A DNA stretch of 64,000 nt, from contig JAMXIF010000002.1 in assembly GCA_028583685.1 (NCBI GenBank), positions 56,825,906 through 56,889,905 on the forward strand, given 5' to 3'. Position numbers and translations under genes: made by a program. Source of the stretch: Petaurus breviceps papuanus (taxonomy: Eukaryota > Chordata > Mammalia > Diprotodontia > Petauridae). The notes below the pieces were generated by a model. That model saw only the letters and a program-made list of their open reading frames with translations. It ran no database searches and was not told where the DNA came from. Positions 22,574-33,689 of this stretch are shown here, piece by piece (the first letter of the stretch is position 1; every line of letters starts with the position of its first letter).

Positions 22574-23629
22574 TAAAAATGAGTAATGAGATGCAAGAGA
22601 AGGGCCCTGACACTGATTTGGAGCATGTGAAGATATTCTGTGATATTTCCTATCCACTGACATCTTAATTTGCTGCTGAGCTGAAACTCAGTAAGCATAC
22701 AAGAAGCTCCAACAGAAGATCTCAGTACCTCTCTTCTCTTGTGGAAAGAGCAGGTGAAATCTTCTAGGTGAGTAAAGATAAAGTGTCAGTGGCTTACTTT
22801 CCCATTCCCAGCTCATGTGGCTTTGAACTAATGACTCTGCTGCTTCTTCTGTCATGGTTGTGTTTCCTCTTTCCTGTTCTTTGATGAATGAGTATTGCAC
22901 ATGAAATGAACCAGGAAGTGATCCTGTGAGTTTCAAATGGTTGGATGAACCACCTGAGGTCCAGTGGCTGATCCTGAGTAGTAGCTAGGTTCGAGAAACA
23001 ATCTGCTTGGCCCAATAATGGAATGGCCCAGCATCTGAGCCACCATGTTCTGCAAGTAAGGGAATGAAATGTTTATCTAATATGCCATGCTCAGATATGA
23101 ACTCGGGGGTAGAGCTATATTATAATCTCCACTTTAAAATTGAGTGTACTCTTCCCAGAGTCCAGGTAGACAAGACAGTATGCCCCAATATGGCAGGATA
23201 TTTTTGCACTTTGTTTCTCAATATATCTTTTTAGTAAATATCCTTTTGCAAAAAGCTAATTGATATTAACTACTTATCCATAATGTTGAGGAAATTTCAA
23301 CTGGTCAAAAGTTATTGAGTAAATATTAACTAGTCCTGGAAATTTGACATTGGGATCAAGGAGGGATGTATACTAGATAGGAGCTCAATAGCTATAGCTT
23401 TAGAACCCTACAACCCCTCAACAGTACCCTTAGAGCCCAAAGGAAGATGAAGATGAAGCTTTTGTCTGCAAAGCTAACCAGCTGGTAGAGATTAGATTTG
23501 GAAAGTAGCTCCACAGACTCAACAGAACAATAAAGAAAAAAGATTTTTCAAAGTACAAACCTAAAAATATTCCTGAAATAAACAGGTATCACTTCAAAGA
23601 GCAGTAGTAAAGACAGACAGTAGTAAATT
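22574..23629. other. Unassigned DNA between the two R4-like copies
   Basis: Together with 22300-22400 this forms about 1.2 kb of unique-looking sequence. A run of weakly open sense codons around 22580-22680 looks transcript-like, and overlapping minus-strand frames at 22688-23015 have no recognised motif. It could be non-coding LINE sequence, an unrecognised retrocopy, or unique DNA. Confidence 0.3.
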
Positions 23630-24560
23630 TCATTAGTTTTGTCAAAGTATTCAGAATTGGTGCCCCTGGGTCAAATACATGAAATATCTGGGATGAAAGA
23701 GTGGAATCATAAGAGCAAAGATTCACATGGAATCAGGCAACTTTATGTTGACAAATGTGTTAAACAAAAGACTGAGCCATACAGATTTGTTTACAGAAAA
23801 AGAAGCTCTGTGCAGAATTAGGTCATTGCCACCACAAATTTCAGAAAATTTTTCTTTAGGAGCCTAGATTTCTTGATCAACGAAGATCATATAAGGGGAC
23901 CATCAGAAATTGTGAAACATCACTACAAGTTACAAAACTATATTCCCTATTGAAGAGCTAGAAAGATATGATCAAGGTGCAAGAAGCTCTCTATCCTTTA
24001 TAAACTAACAGTACAAATTTAAAACTCCATAAATTTTTGTTGATTGATAAGATGACTAATCCCTATAATATAGACCCTCAAATGTTCTTGACAATTCAAT
24101 AAATAAACTGTCCTGGAAATGGACCATTATTACAGACAAAACTGTTGTCCACAAACACCTAGATATAATATTTATTTTCCCAAATTTAAAAACAACATTT
24201 TAAAAAATGTCACTATACCAAATACTCATAGTGCCCAATTTACATGGAATGAAAAGTTTTCAAAACCTAGATACTTAGCAGAAGGCATCAAAATCATATG
24301 GGGAAAGGTTTTAGATATACAACTTGACCAATATTCTGTCTGCTATTGGTATTGTCCCACCAATACATTCAGTAAACTTACTTAAAAAGAGTTATGTCCC
24401 ACCATTTTAAATTTAATTTAAAAAGTCATTTTATTCAACTGTGTTTGCTAGCAGAACATTAAATCAAAAAAAATAATAGCAGGACACCAAGTTGTCCAGA
24501 GACCATATTGACTTATATTGCATCAAAAAAGATGAGAACAAGGTAATATTCACATACTCA
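23630..24560 (+). mobile_element. R4/Dong-like LINE remnant, copy 2 (C-terminal endonuclease and 3' UTR)
   Basis: Parallels the 3' part of copy 1: ggaaatggaccattattaca against ggaaatggtatatcattact, ctagatataatatttatttt against ctagagataatatttaatca, and both end in atgagaacaaggtaat/atgagaacaagataac. An 88-codon frame at 24119-24385 reads PRYNIYF...TIPNTHS...NEKFSKPRYLAEGIKIIWG, matching the R4-type pattern RPDI-(n)-iDvaiPnt-(n)-EK-(n)-kY-x-La-x-eIk-x-W. The aspartate of the PD motif is replaced by arginine in this frame, so it is inactive. The 5' part is absent. Confidence 0.6.
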
Positions 24561-25149
24561 AGTGAATTTGTGATTTTACTGCCATAAATGTTCCCTGAAA
24601 CAATGCATGTCATAACCCACCCATGTCTGCCTATCTTCCCATGTGACTTTTATCCATATCATCCCAAAAGGTCACCACATGGCAACCACAGAACATGCTG
24701 GGAGCTAAATGTGACTTCTCTTGACATATTGATTATATCAGTGGAGCACATGGACTGACAATTATTATCCCTGTTTTTTCCCCACAAAACCTTCATTTGT
24801 TTGATGACATCCTTTATCTTGCTTCTTTTTTATACTATTTGCAGTGAGAATGTCAAGATGGATAGGATTCAGTTCCTTCAGAAGTATGTCCACTTACTGG
24901 TCTTTGGGCAAGTATGTCCCATTTAAAATACTTACTAGTAGTTGAGTTAAAGATTGTAGACAGTATAAAATGTAATTTAGTGCCATCTGCCCTTTTGTCT
25001 AGAACTCTGCCCCTATCACTGCAGAAGCAGAAGGAAGATTCTCAGGACTAAGAGCCATCTTGTGTTTTCCCTTTGTTTCCCAAAGTACCATGGAATACAA
25101 CAACAACAAAGTAAGGATAATAAAGAGAATCATGATAATAGTATCATAT
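24561..25149. other. Unassigned non-coding DNA
   Basis: No gene or recognised repeat. Mixed composition, with T- and A-runs near 24780 and 25095. Confidence 0.3.
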
Positions 25150-25275
25150 TTAAAAAAGTGTTTAAGATTTGCAAAGCACTTAAGTTACAACCCGGTGAGA
25201 TGGTCACACCAATTTAAATAACTTGCCAAAGTTCGCATGGTAAGTATCACAACTGCCTCCATAGCCCAGGTCTTT
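25150..25275 (-). mobile_element. MIR fragment, antisense
   Basis: gatttgcaaagcacttaagt, then ataacttgccaaagttcgca and agcccaggtcttt, follows the antisense MIR order. Worn. Confidence 0.5.
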
Positions 25276-25532
25276 TGGGTTGTAATACTATATGTAATTG
25301 TATGATAACTCAAAGTTGTGCCTTCTTAAATAACAGTAATTCATTTCTAGGAACTTGAAAACACATGAAAACACAACAGATGTATATAGATTTTATTTTT
25401 AAAAGTGGATATGAATCAAATAATTTCAGAGGTCATTATAAAAGTACCATTTCCCTTTTAATTGATAAAATAGTATTATGTATCAGAGTTTTTTTATTTT
25501 GTTTTGTTTTTGCTTTAAGAAACGAATCATTG

Positions 25533-25700
25533 GGGTGGCTAGGTGGAGCAGTGAATAGAGCACTGGCCCTGGAGTCAGGAGGACCTGAGTTCAAGTCTGG
25601 CCTCAGACACTTAACACAAAAACTAGCCGTGTGACCTTGGGCAAGTCACTTAACCCCAACTGCCCTCCAAAAACAAACAAACAAAACAAAAAAACCCAAA
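25533..25700 (+). mobile_element. SINE-A (WSINE1-like), sense; left half of a composite
   Basis: Head gggtggctaggtggagcagt, box-B region gagttcaagtctggcctcag, body ccgtgtgaccttgggcaagt and cacttaaccccaactgccc, then a CAAA-rich tail. Its upstream target duplication copy (aagaaacgaatcattg, 25517-25532) reappears only after the next SINE (25884-25899, one mismatch), so both SINEs lie between a single pair of direct repeats. Confidence 0.9.
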
Positions 25701-25720
25701 CCAAATTATCTAAAATTTAG

Positions 25721-25880
25721 GGGCGGCCAGGTGGCTCAGCAAGTAAGAGCACCAGCTCCAGTGTTGGGATGATCTGGAGATAGAATCCCAGGCTCAGACA
25801 CTCAGCACCACACCCAGAAATAACTGGCTGTGTAACCTTGAGCAAGTTACTTAACCCCGATGGCTTAAAAAAAAAAAAAA
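25721..25880 (+). mobile_element. SINE-B, sense; right half of a composite
   Basis: A different tRNA-headed family: ggggcggccaggtggctcag, gtaagagcaccagctccagt, gatgatctggagatagaatc, ctggctgtgtaaccttgagc, aagttacttaaccccgatgg, then A14. The flanking sequence before it (about 25700-25720) belongs to the SINE-A tail. It has no clear target duplication of its own (only a weak aaaatt), so nested insertion and co-mobilisation are both possible. Confidence 0.9.
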
Positions 25881-25899
25881 TTAAAGAAAAGAATCATTG

Positions 25900-27216
25900 T
25901 AGGGGCCCTTTAAATTGTTAACTCCTTTATTTGAAATGATTGGATTGACATAAAACTTTTTCAGAAATATGTCACACAAAACATATCTATATAATTATTT
26001 TGAATGATGCCAACACATTTTAAGGGCATATTTCTTCCAAGGTATAACATAACAATATAATATATAAATTTACAAACTCCTCCAAACATGCTAAATTTAC
26101 TTGAAGGAATGTCAATTTATTCACATACTTATGTATCTAATATATGCTAATATGGAATTAGTATCTAGTGATTTAGAAACATGTAACCTTACATGGGTAA
26201 GGATGGGGAACATAGAAGATAGTTCTGATTTTCACTTAACAGAGATACCCCCAAACAAAAGCAATAGATATCTATAAAATGTTAATTACTTAACTGCTTC
26301 TTTTTCATTCTCACTCCAACCTTGCCATCATACTTTCGTTCACTACGATTATGTACTATTCTGGGCGTCAGAAGTCAATTTAGGGAAATTCTTTTTTCTT
26401 TTCTCAGAATGAGGCTTTTCTTACTATCTCTTAAACTAAGCTTTTCTCTGTTCCAGCCTCTCTTACTTGAGAACTAGAAAACCATTTCTTGCTCCTCTCT
26501 AAATTGACATCTCTCCTCATGATTTGGAGACTTTGTAGATGGAATTTGTTCACTTCAATTCAATGCCTTAAGTCATGATTCCTCAACAATGGATATGTAT
26601 GTGACCAACAAATCAAATTAGAACCAAGAATTCTGGTTCAAATTGGTCTGTACAAGTCTTGACTGGTGCTCACCAGCACTTTCACTGACCTTGATCAACA
26701 CAAATCAGAACTTTTGGTTTCCTGTCAGCCATGGTCAGTGAAAATGTCAATTGCTTTCCAGCTGTGGACTCTGCTGACTCAAGCAATTGACTGACTGAAA
26801 CCCAAATTTTCAGACATCTGTTCAATTCAGCAATTACTTGTAGGTCCTGCCTAGAGGTCCGAAGTGTTTTGCACACCTTTTAAGGTAACCCACATCCTGC
26901 TTTTCATTTCTTGATTCAGAAAATGCATCTTCCACATGTTTTGGGGGACTAGTTGAAAAACTTACACTAATGTTGGTTCCCTTATCAACACCGTTAAATA
27001 GAAAGATGTTAATATATTTAAATGCACAGCTACTCTTCACAATCTATTGTTATGGTCTATGAAATTTAAAACACAATTGAAATGTTTTAACATGAAACTT
27101 GAAAATGTTAGGTACTAAAATTAAGCAAGAAATGTCAATATTGACAACCCCAGCAGAAATCATAGAATTTAGGAGACCCAATTAGAGACACATTGGATTG
27201 TGAGACAATATGCTAT
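25900..27216. other. Unassigned non-coding DNA
   Basis: No recognised element or gene. Two overlapping minus-strand frames (26682-26876 and 26834-27040) show no domain I know. The sequence around 26620-26990 has mixed composition and could be an old retrocopy or unique DNA. Confidence 0.3.
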
Positions 27217-27232
27217 AAGATTAACAAATTCT

Positions 27233-27390
27233 TTTTTTTCTTTAAAGCAATCGGGGTTAAGTAACTTGCTCAAGGTTACACAGCCAGGTGTTTCTGGGTG
27301 GATGCTAAGTGTCCGAGACCAGGATTCGATCTCCAGGTCATCCCAGCACTGGAGGCAGTGCTCTTGCTTGCTGTGCTACCTGGCTGCCCC
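27233..27390 (-). mobile_element. SINE-B, antisense, with target duplication
   Basis: Antisense SINE-B: a T-run, ggggttaagtaacttgctca, aggttacacagccaggtgtt, gattcgatctccaggtcatc, ccagcactggaggcagtgct and ctacctggctgcccc. It is flanked by aagattaacaaattct (27217-27232) and aagattagcaaattct (27391-27406), 15 of 16 identical. Full length. Confidence 0.92.
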
Positions 27391-27547
27391 AAGATTAGCA
27401 AATTCTAATAGTCCTATTTCTTTATACAAAAGTGCAGGTTTGAGGTAATTTTATGTTTCATGCCAAAAATGTGTCCACACCTGAAGGGCATAATTGAGGG
27501 GGAAAAAATGTTGGTGGAAATTTTTAGGAGTTAAATAATGAGACGAT

Positions 27548-27612
27548 TCTCTCTCTCCCTTCTTTCCTTCCTTCCTTCCTTCCTTCCTTCCTTCCTTCCT
27601 TCCTTCCTTCCA
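27548..27612. repeat. (TTCC)n microsatellite
   Basis: About 13 near-perfect TTCC units follow a CT-rich lead-in. Confidence 0.97.
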
Positions 27613-27964
27613 TTGAACTAGTCTATATATGATTGTGAGTACAACTTATTAATCTAAGACATTGATTATGGCTGGGAAGAATATTGCAGAATGAGGAGAC
27701 CTTCGTGTTATTATTGAGACATGAGAGGTATCTATGGCTTTTCCTGCTCCAGAACCCACAGACCAGTTTTGACATCAATTGTTGATTAAAGTTGCAATCA
27801 GACCTAGCCCACAAGTAGCTATCTTATTTGGGTCCGCAGAATCCACTCCCAATTTCTACACCTTGAAAAATGATCCTGATAGTGAATATCAGGTATGTCA
27901 CAAATAAAATTTTGCCACCAAGAGTTGGCCACCCTTCCCTTGTCAGAGTGAGTGGTTTTGTAGG

Positions 27965-28155
27965 GTTAATATGCTATAAGGAGACTGGACTTATAATCAG
28001 AAGATATGGATTCAAATCATAATTCTCCCTCTCTATCCCTATGTGACATTGGATAAGACATTTAATGTCTCTAGGTCTAATAGTTTTCATCTGTAAAAAT
28101 GAGTGGGTTATAGTAGATTTTCTCTCTAGTCCACTCCAGCTCTAAATCTATGAAC
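27965..28155 (+). mobile_element. MIRc-type SINE, sense
   Basis: gatatggattcaaatcataa, ctatgtgacattggataaga, ctgtaaaaatgagtgggtta and ctagtccactccagctctaa follow the MIRc sense order, including the MIRc-specific 3' end that precedes 'ctatga'. Confidence 0.7.
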
Positions 28156-28777
28156 CTATTCATTTCAGTAGTTTACAGGCAGGGAATTCCAGAAGCATAG
28201 CTTAAGAAGATCCTGAAGTCATGCTGATGGATTACCCCATGACTTCCATAGCAGAAATTATAGGGGAATCTGTTCTGGTATCCCCAGTCAGACATTTTCT
28301 GGGGAATTTTAGAGCCTTTCTTTAGGTACTGGCAGCTAGTTTCAAGTTGTGCTTTCAACTTTCAAAGAGTAATGACCTATGATAGTGAGAAACTGGAGAG
28401 ACTTCTCTTAATCGGATGATTCTATTGATGGAGAAAAGGAACCCTTTGCTAAAGGATGGCCAGTAAATTGGTGTAGAGATATAGTTAATATTTAGTTACC
28501 CTCATAGGAAAAAAAGAATGCTACAGACAGATAATGGGCAGGGAATGGGATTATTTTCTCGATACAAGGCCTACCAGATGAGAATATCACTAGAGAGGGA
28601 TTTCTACTGGGCACGTTGGCTATTGATAACATGCCAATTGAGTGGGGATCTGAGCAATCTTAGTATAAATCTAGTTGCTTTGCAATTTTAAGCTCATATT
28701 CAAGGAAAACCGGCTCAAACATAAATTATTGTCAAAAAGAGCAATAGGGGACAGATAAGTGAGATCTCTGACAGATA
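28156..28777. other. Unassigned unique DNA
   Basis: No gene or repeat recognised; mixed composition and short frames only. Confidence 0.3.
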
Positions 28778-29275
28778 GGCAGCTAAGTGGTACATTACAG
28801 AAAGTGCAGGAGTCAGGAAGACTTGAGTTCAAATCTAGCCTCAGACACTTACTAGCTGTATAACCTTGGGAAAGTTGCAATTTCTGTTTGCTTCAGTTTC
28901 CTCAACTATAAAATAGGGAAAGTAATAGCACCTGCCTCCCAGAGTTATTGTAAGGATCAAATGGGATATTTGTAAAGTGTTTACCACAATCCTTAAGATA
29001 TTGTTATTGAATCATTTGTTTTGTCTGACTCTTTGTGACCTCAGTTGGGGTTTTCTTATAGGAGTGGTTTACCATTTCCTTCTCCTACTCATTTTACATA
29101 TGAAGAAATTGAGGCAAAAAGGGTTAAGTGACTTGCCCAGGGTCACATGGTTAGTGAGTCTCTTAGGCCAGATTTGAACTCAAGATGAGTCTTCCTGATC
29201 AGGCATAATACTCTACCGACTGCACCACATACCTGCTCTCTAACACATAGTACATGCTAATTAAATACTATCTCT
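28778..29275 (+). mobile_element. MIR/MAR1-type CORE-SINE, sense, split by a later SINE
   Basis: The left part (28778-28996) runs from ggcagctaagtggtacatta through gagttcaaatctagcctcag and cttcagtttcctcaactata to gtaaagtgtttaccacaatc. The missing 3' end (acacatagtacatgctaatt) resumes at about 29240. The 240 bp between them are another SINE on the opposite strand. Confidence 0.8.
28997..29237 (-). mobile_element. CORE-SINE with RTE-like tail, antisense, nested
   Basis: Antisense order: ttgtctgactctttgtgacc, ttggggttttcttatagg, ggtttaccatttccttctcc, aagggttaagtgacttgccc, agggtcacatggttagtgag, gatttgaactcaagatgagt. It is the same family as the SINE at 7628, with the RTE/BovB-like tail now at the left end. 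It lies inside the flanking CORE-SINE and is therefore younger. Confidence 0.82.
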
Positions 29276-29474
29276 TACAGATGTGAAGACAGGGATAATG
29301 AGGTAAAGGATCAGACTGAGAAGAATGGGCTAGATATAGAGAGTGAAAAAAAACTGGAGCAAGAGGGAGAGGAACCAGGAAAGTAGGACTAAAACTGATA
29401 GAGACAGCATAGCAACCAGATGTGTGATTTCATCAGCATAACTCCCAAGGAATAAAGTTCCCTCTGTCACTACA

Positions 29475-29625
29475 GATAGGCACTTTCTCTGCTAGTCATA
29501 GTCTTGGAGAGTTGCCTAGAGCATTAGGAGGTTATAAATGACCTGCCCAGGGTCACAAAGTCAGTATATGTCAGAGGCAGGATGATTTCCTGGCTCGGAG
29601 GCCACTTTTCTTTAAGCACTTGGTA
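29475..29625 (-). mobile_element. MIR/THER1-like SINE, antisense
   Basis: gtcttggagagttgcctaga, gcattaggaggttataaatg, acctgcccagggtcacaaag and gtcagtatatgtcagaggca match the therian CORE-SINE variant I remember as THER1. The subfamily name is tentative. Confidence 0.6.
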
Positions 29626-30199
29626 AATGAATAAAATAATCTGGGAATTTATGATCAGGAAAAGAAAAACTTTTGCAGAATTTTATCTGGAATGGAAAAC
29701 TGGGGATAAGAGCAGTTCAAAAATTCTTGTCACAGTGTACAGAAAATGGGGCAAGTAGCTGGTATCAGGCAATTACAGAGAATGTAGTCCAACTTGAAAC
29801 CTGTGGATTGTTTTTGAAGTCCTGAGGGAAAAAAAAGAAACTGGTATTCACAAAGTTTTGGGCTAAGAAAGTCTAGGTTTGTTTGGAGAAAAACACATTA
29901 GCACTTAAAAATTCTACATTTAGGTATTCTATTATGGCAAGCAGAATTTACTATTAAGCCAACTATGTGTATGTATACATGTATGTCATGGGCTATATAT
30001 GCCTGTATGTATAATGTATGCATATTTGTATGTATATAGCTTATCTCCCAAACTAACATATTAATTTCAAGCCCCAGTTACCTCCACTGCCCATTTTTAT
30101 TGTTCTTGCTCATAGGGAGCAAAATATTGCTGAATAAACCATGTTTAGTTGTCTTACTACAATCTTTCCAACTTTAAGTAAATCCTCATCTATGCTTGT
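29626..30199. other. Unassigned non-coding DNA
   Basis: No gene or clear repeat. A TATG/CATA-rich low-complexity zone lies at about 29960-30045. Confidence 0.3.
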
Positions 30200-30800
30200 T
30201 CCTTAGTGGAGGAGGTATGTGATAAAATCTTTCAAGGTTACCATTCTTAACCATTCCTCTGCTCCTCATTACTTTCATCAGAAAACCTCAACTTTTACTT
30301 TATTGAGAATACTGAAGCCATCCACCACAAACTCTCTGATATTCCTCTTCTTCTACAAAAATTTCTTTCACTATAATCGCTCTGTCTTCTATTTCTCCAG
30401 TTTCACAACAAGGGATGACTTTAAATTTGCTAAGGCTAAGTTCTTCTACATCTGTTCTCAATCCCACTCTCTCCATTTTTACAGATGAGGAAATTGAAAC
30501 CCAGACAAGTTAAGTGATCCATCCTATTAAATAGAAATACTTACTAGCAAAGGCAGGATTTGAAACTTAGTCCTGTGATTCCAAATAAAGTACCCTTAAC
30601 CCAGTTCCTAGTTACTGCTAAACCTGAGTCATTTTCAACTTCTTCCTTTCAATATGTTTCTTTTCAGCCAGTCAGCTGTGCCAACATTGGTTCTCCATTT
30701 GTAGTCATCCTTTTGGTTTTTTATACTCCCATTGCTATCATCCTCTTCCAGGTCCTAAAATGAGATGGTATTACCTTAGCATCCTGCTTACCATCACTGA
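30200..30800 (+). mobile_element. L2 ORF2 fragments with an antisense MIR between them
   Basis: Sense L2-like text occurs at about 30200-30400 (attgagaatactgaagccat, ccaccacaaactctctgata) and again at about 30620-30800 (gagtcattttcaacttcttc, gttctccatttgtagtcatc). Between them, at about 30470-30600, an antisense MIR core (ttttacagatgaggaaattg, gcaggatttgaaacttagtc) is inserted. All are old and non-coding. Confidence 0.5.
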
Positions 30801-33189
30801 GCCTCTACATGTCAATTTCTAACATGTTCAGTCCCATAATACTAAATATTAAGTTGTGTGGTAATACCATTTAGGGAAGTTCAGTAGGGAAAAATAGCTA
30901 AAGGACATTGGGAAGCTCTTTAGGGAGAAGGTAAGAATTGAGTTGTCTTGGAGGATGAGAGGAATTTCAATAGGCTTTCCTTTTAGGCATGTAGCCAATG
31001 AATACAAAATAATTTTAATATTAGTCCTGTAAAACAATTAAAAGGCAAACTTGCTACCAAAAAAAGGCATAATGTATTCTAAAGTTAAAAATAACTAGAT
31101 TGCAGATTTGCTATTTGGATCATCTGTTCCTTTCCTTCTTTCCATTAGCACAGATAATTGAGAGCTGAGCTGATGGTACAAGAAATGTCCAAATATGTAA
31201 TTTACTCATTGACACCCCATCATAATACCTGCTACATTTTCTCACCATGGTGTTTTCAATTTTCTGTTTCTTCAAAAGTTAAGAGGGGAATTCCAAGGTG
31301 GTGATTTTTCTCTTGTGATATACACTGATAATTTGGATTTGGCTGTGATGAATGCTTGGTATGATGGGGCTGGTCAAGGTAAATGTGCCTTCTTTAAGGT
31401 ATCAATAAATTCTCTAATTCTTACTGCAAAAACATAAAAAATCCCCATTAAAATGTTAATATTTTAACTGTTCCTTTCTTAATAGATCTTTATTCGACAT
31501 CCTCAACTACTAAAGTAAATGGAAAAATCCAATAAAGTTATATGACTTTGGCAGAGATTCTCTATGACTGTCACTCAATTTGTGATGTTATAGAGTTGGT
31601 GACTTGATTTTCTTCCCACATATCTTTTATGTTACATGAATGTTCTTTGAAAGGGGATGTTCATGCTTACATGAGCTATAACTGCAACCTCGTAGGATAG
31701 GTTTTGTAACAAATACCTCTCATCTAAAAATGGCTCCAACCATTTTGTTCTTTGTCCTCAAACTTGACATTGACTTGAAACAATCTGCATCTCCAGCTGC
31801 AACTTCAACTCCTCTTCAGTCTCATACTATCTTCACCTTTCCTCTGGACCCTCTTAACTAGAGTGCCCAGCTAGTAGAGGATGGTGTAGAGAAGGAGAAA
31901 AATAAAGATGGTAAGAAGGGAATGAAGGACTTAGGTTCCCAAGGAAGGCAGTTTCTATCAAGGAAATGACAATAGCTGTCATTTTTATAAAGAAAAAGAA
32001 GGCAAACTCAGGAATTTCTTTAAAGAGGATGAAGTTTTATAGCTATGAAGGGCTTTGAATTGCAATTTTTCTCTTTTCCCTCCAAGGAAAAACAAAAACA
32101 AAAAGTTCATCACTGCCCAACAACTCAGAAGCATCTCTGAACAAATTGGCACAAGCATGTTTCATCTAAGTCAGGGTACAAGGACAACTTCCAGGCAAAC
32201 AGGCAAAGACTTTTTGTCCTTTTTTGCTCTTTCTTCAGCATGTTTCTACAGCAGAATGTTTGGGAATGGGAACAAGTACAGCCTCAAAAAAAGTGTTTAT
32301 GAATAATGGAACATTTCAAATCCATCTGGTTTCTAAGACTTTTTTTTTTTAGTTTCTTGCTACAGCCAATTATATAGCATGCTTGAGTGATAACTGGTTC
32401 TATCCTCAGGCTCATTCTGCTCTCTAATTTCTACATTGATAGTTGCTACCAACCTCTGAGGTTAGTAGCCATATGGTAGTCCAATATGGCACTTTATACT
32501 ACACTTGTTATACAGTAGACAATATTCCATTGAACATAAATCCACATTGTAGTAGGCAACATAAAAGAGGGTGGGGGTAGGTGGGTGGGCACTTTAAGTC
32601 TTTCCAAATTTTATCATCATGAAATGGGTTTTCTCTTTATTTCAAGAATGTTAATAAATATATTTCTGTTCATAGATTTCTTTCATTATTGATCAATTTC
32701 TATGCACACCATGGATTCTACATATAAACAGTAAAGGTTACTTTTAAAGGCAAAGCACAGGTTTACTCTGATACAGATTCTTACTCTCCATTCTTTACCT
32801 GACTCCCATTTCATCAGGTGTTTTATTGGTCATAAAGCAGCTTCTTCCAACATGAATCCCACCTATCACTTATTGCAAAGTTAAGGGCATTTAAGGGCAT
32901 ATTTACCTTGGGCATTTAAAAAAGACCTTTTATGGGAAAAGATATTAAAGGAACCAAAACATGCTAATTTGTAAGGAACTATAGTAAGATTACTTGATTT
33001 TTTTTTCTGCCTTTAAGGAGAAATGTAATCTTGATATGCTATTATACAATGTATGAGAGCTAGAAGGTAAGAAACTAGGCAGAGGGGTCCCTCTATTACA
33101 AAAAAGGATCCATGAGCAACACAGAAGGGTCCCTAAACAGCAGGAAAAACTTCCACTCAATTGAGATAGCCCAAGAGACACGCTTCTAA
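30801..33189. other. Unassigned non-coding DNA
   Basis: A long stretch without recognisable gene or repeat. 31690-31960 has mixed composition and could be an eroded retrocopy. A T-run sits at 32340-32350, and a G/T-rich patch (ggtgggggtaggtgggtggg) at 32570-32590. Confidence 0.3.
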
Positions 33190-33600
33190 TTACTCTGTGA
33201 ATTGAACTAATTCTGATCACTTTCTAGAGACTACTAAAGTGTGCACAAGAGTATTCATATGCTTCAAAATTCATTTAAAATGCAATGTCCCCAATCAGAT
33301 TACACTTTTTCTTGGTATTTTCTATGCCAGGGAGAGAGGGTGATTAACAGTGGTCAACAGTAGAGCAATCATTTTATTTCATTTACTAGGCTCATAACAT
33401 CTTTCTGAATCGGTACTGCTGGACCCAGGTTTTCATTTCTATTTAATGATTGCTTGGCATAACAATCAATCAGACTGACTAAAGAACAATTTGAAATGAC
33501 TGTCGAGAGGATCAAAACAATTGGATTAAGTAAACTACGAACCAGTCCTCTTCCCAGCCTTTGGTTGAATATGGTTTTCATTTTCTCGCAATTAAAAACT
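33190..33600. promoter_or_regulatory. Candidate conserved non-coding block
   Basis: Repeat-free, with clustered TAAT/ATTA and AATCAATCA words (for example atttaatgattgcttggcat, caatcaatcagactgac, about 33438-33480) and several retained CpGs (gaatcggtac, actgtcgagagg, tactacgaacc-like words). A minus-strand 105-codon frame overlaps but has no domain. Inferred regulatory from composition only. Confidence 0.3.
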
Positions 33601-33689
33601 TTATTCTTTAAATTGAGGTAGTATAGAAAAGTAGAACTCAGGAAAATTGAAATATAATCTGTTCTGTCACTATCCAGGCTTCTCACAAT

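Noticed and set aside
24119-24385. Possible host gene of 88 codons
   Set aside because: The residue pattern is that of an R4-type LINE endonuclease region, and the reading is decayed on both sides.
25560-25600. tRNA-gene-like A and B boxes
   Set aside because: They belong to the tRNA-derived head of SINE-A; no complete cloverleaf or anticodon arm is present. The same applies to the other SINE heads.
26682-27040. Two overlapping minus-strand frames that looked like a gene pair
   Set aside because: They are in different frames, have no recognisable domains, splice signals or neighbours, and are of chance length.
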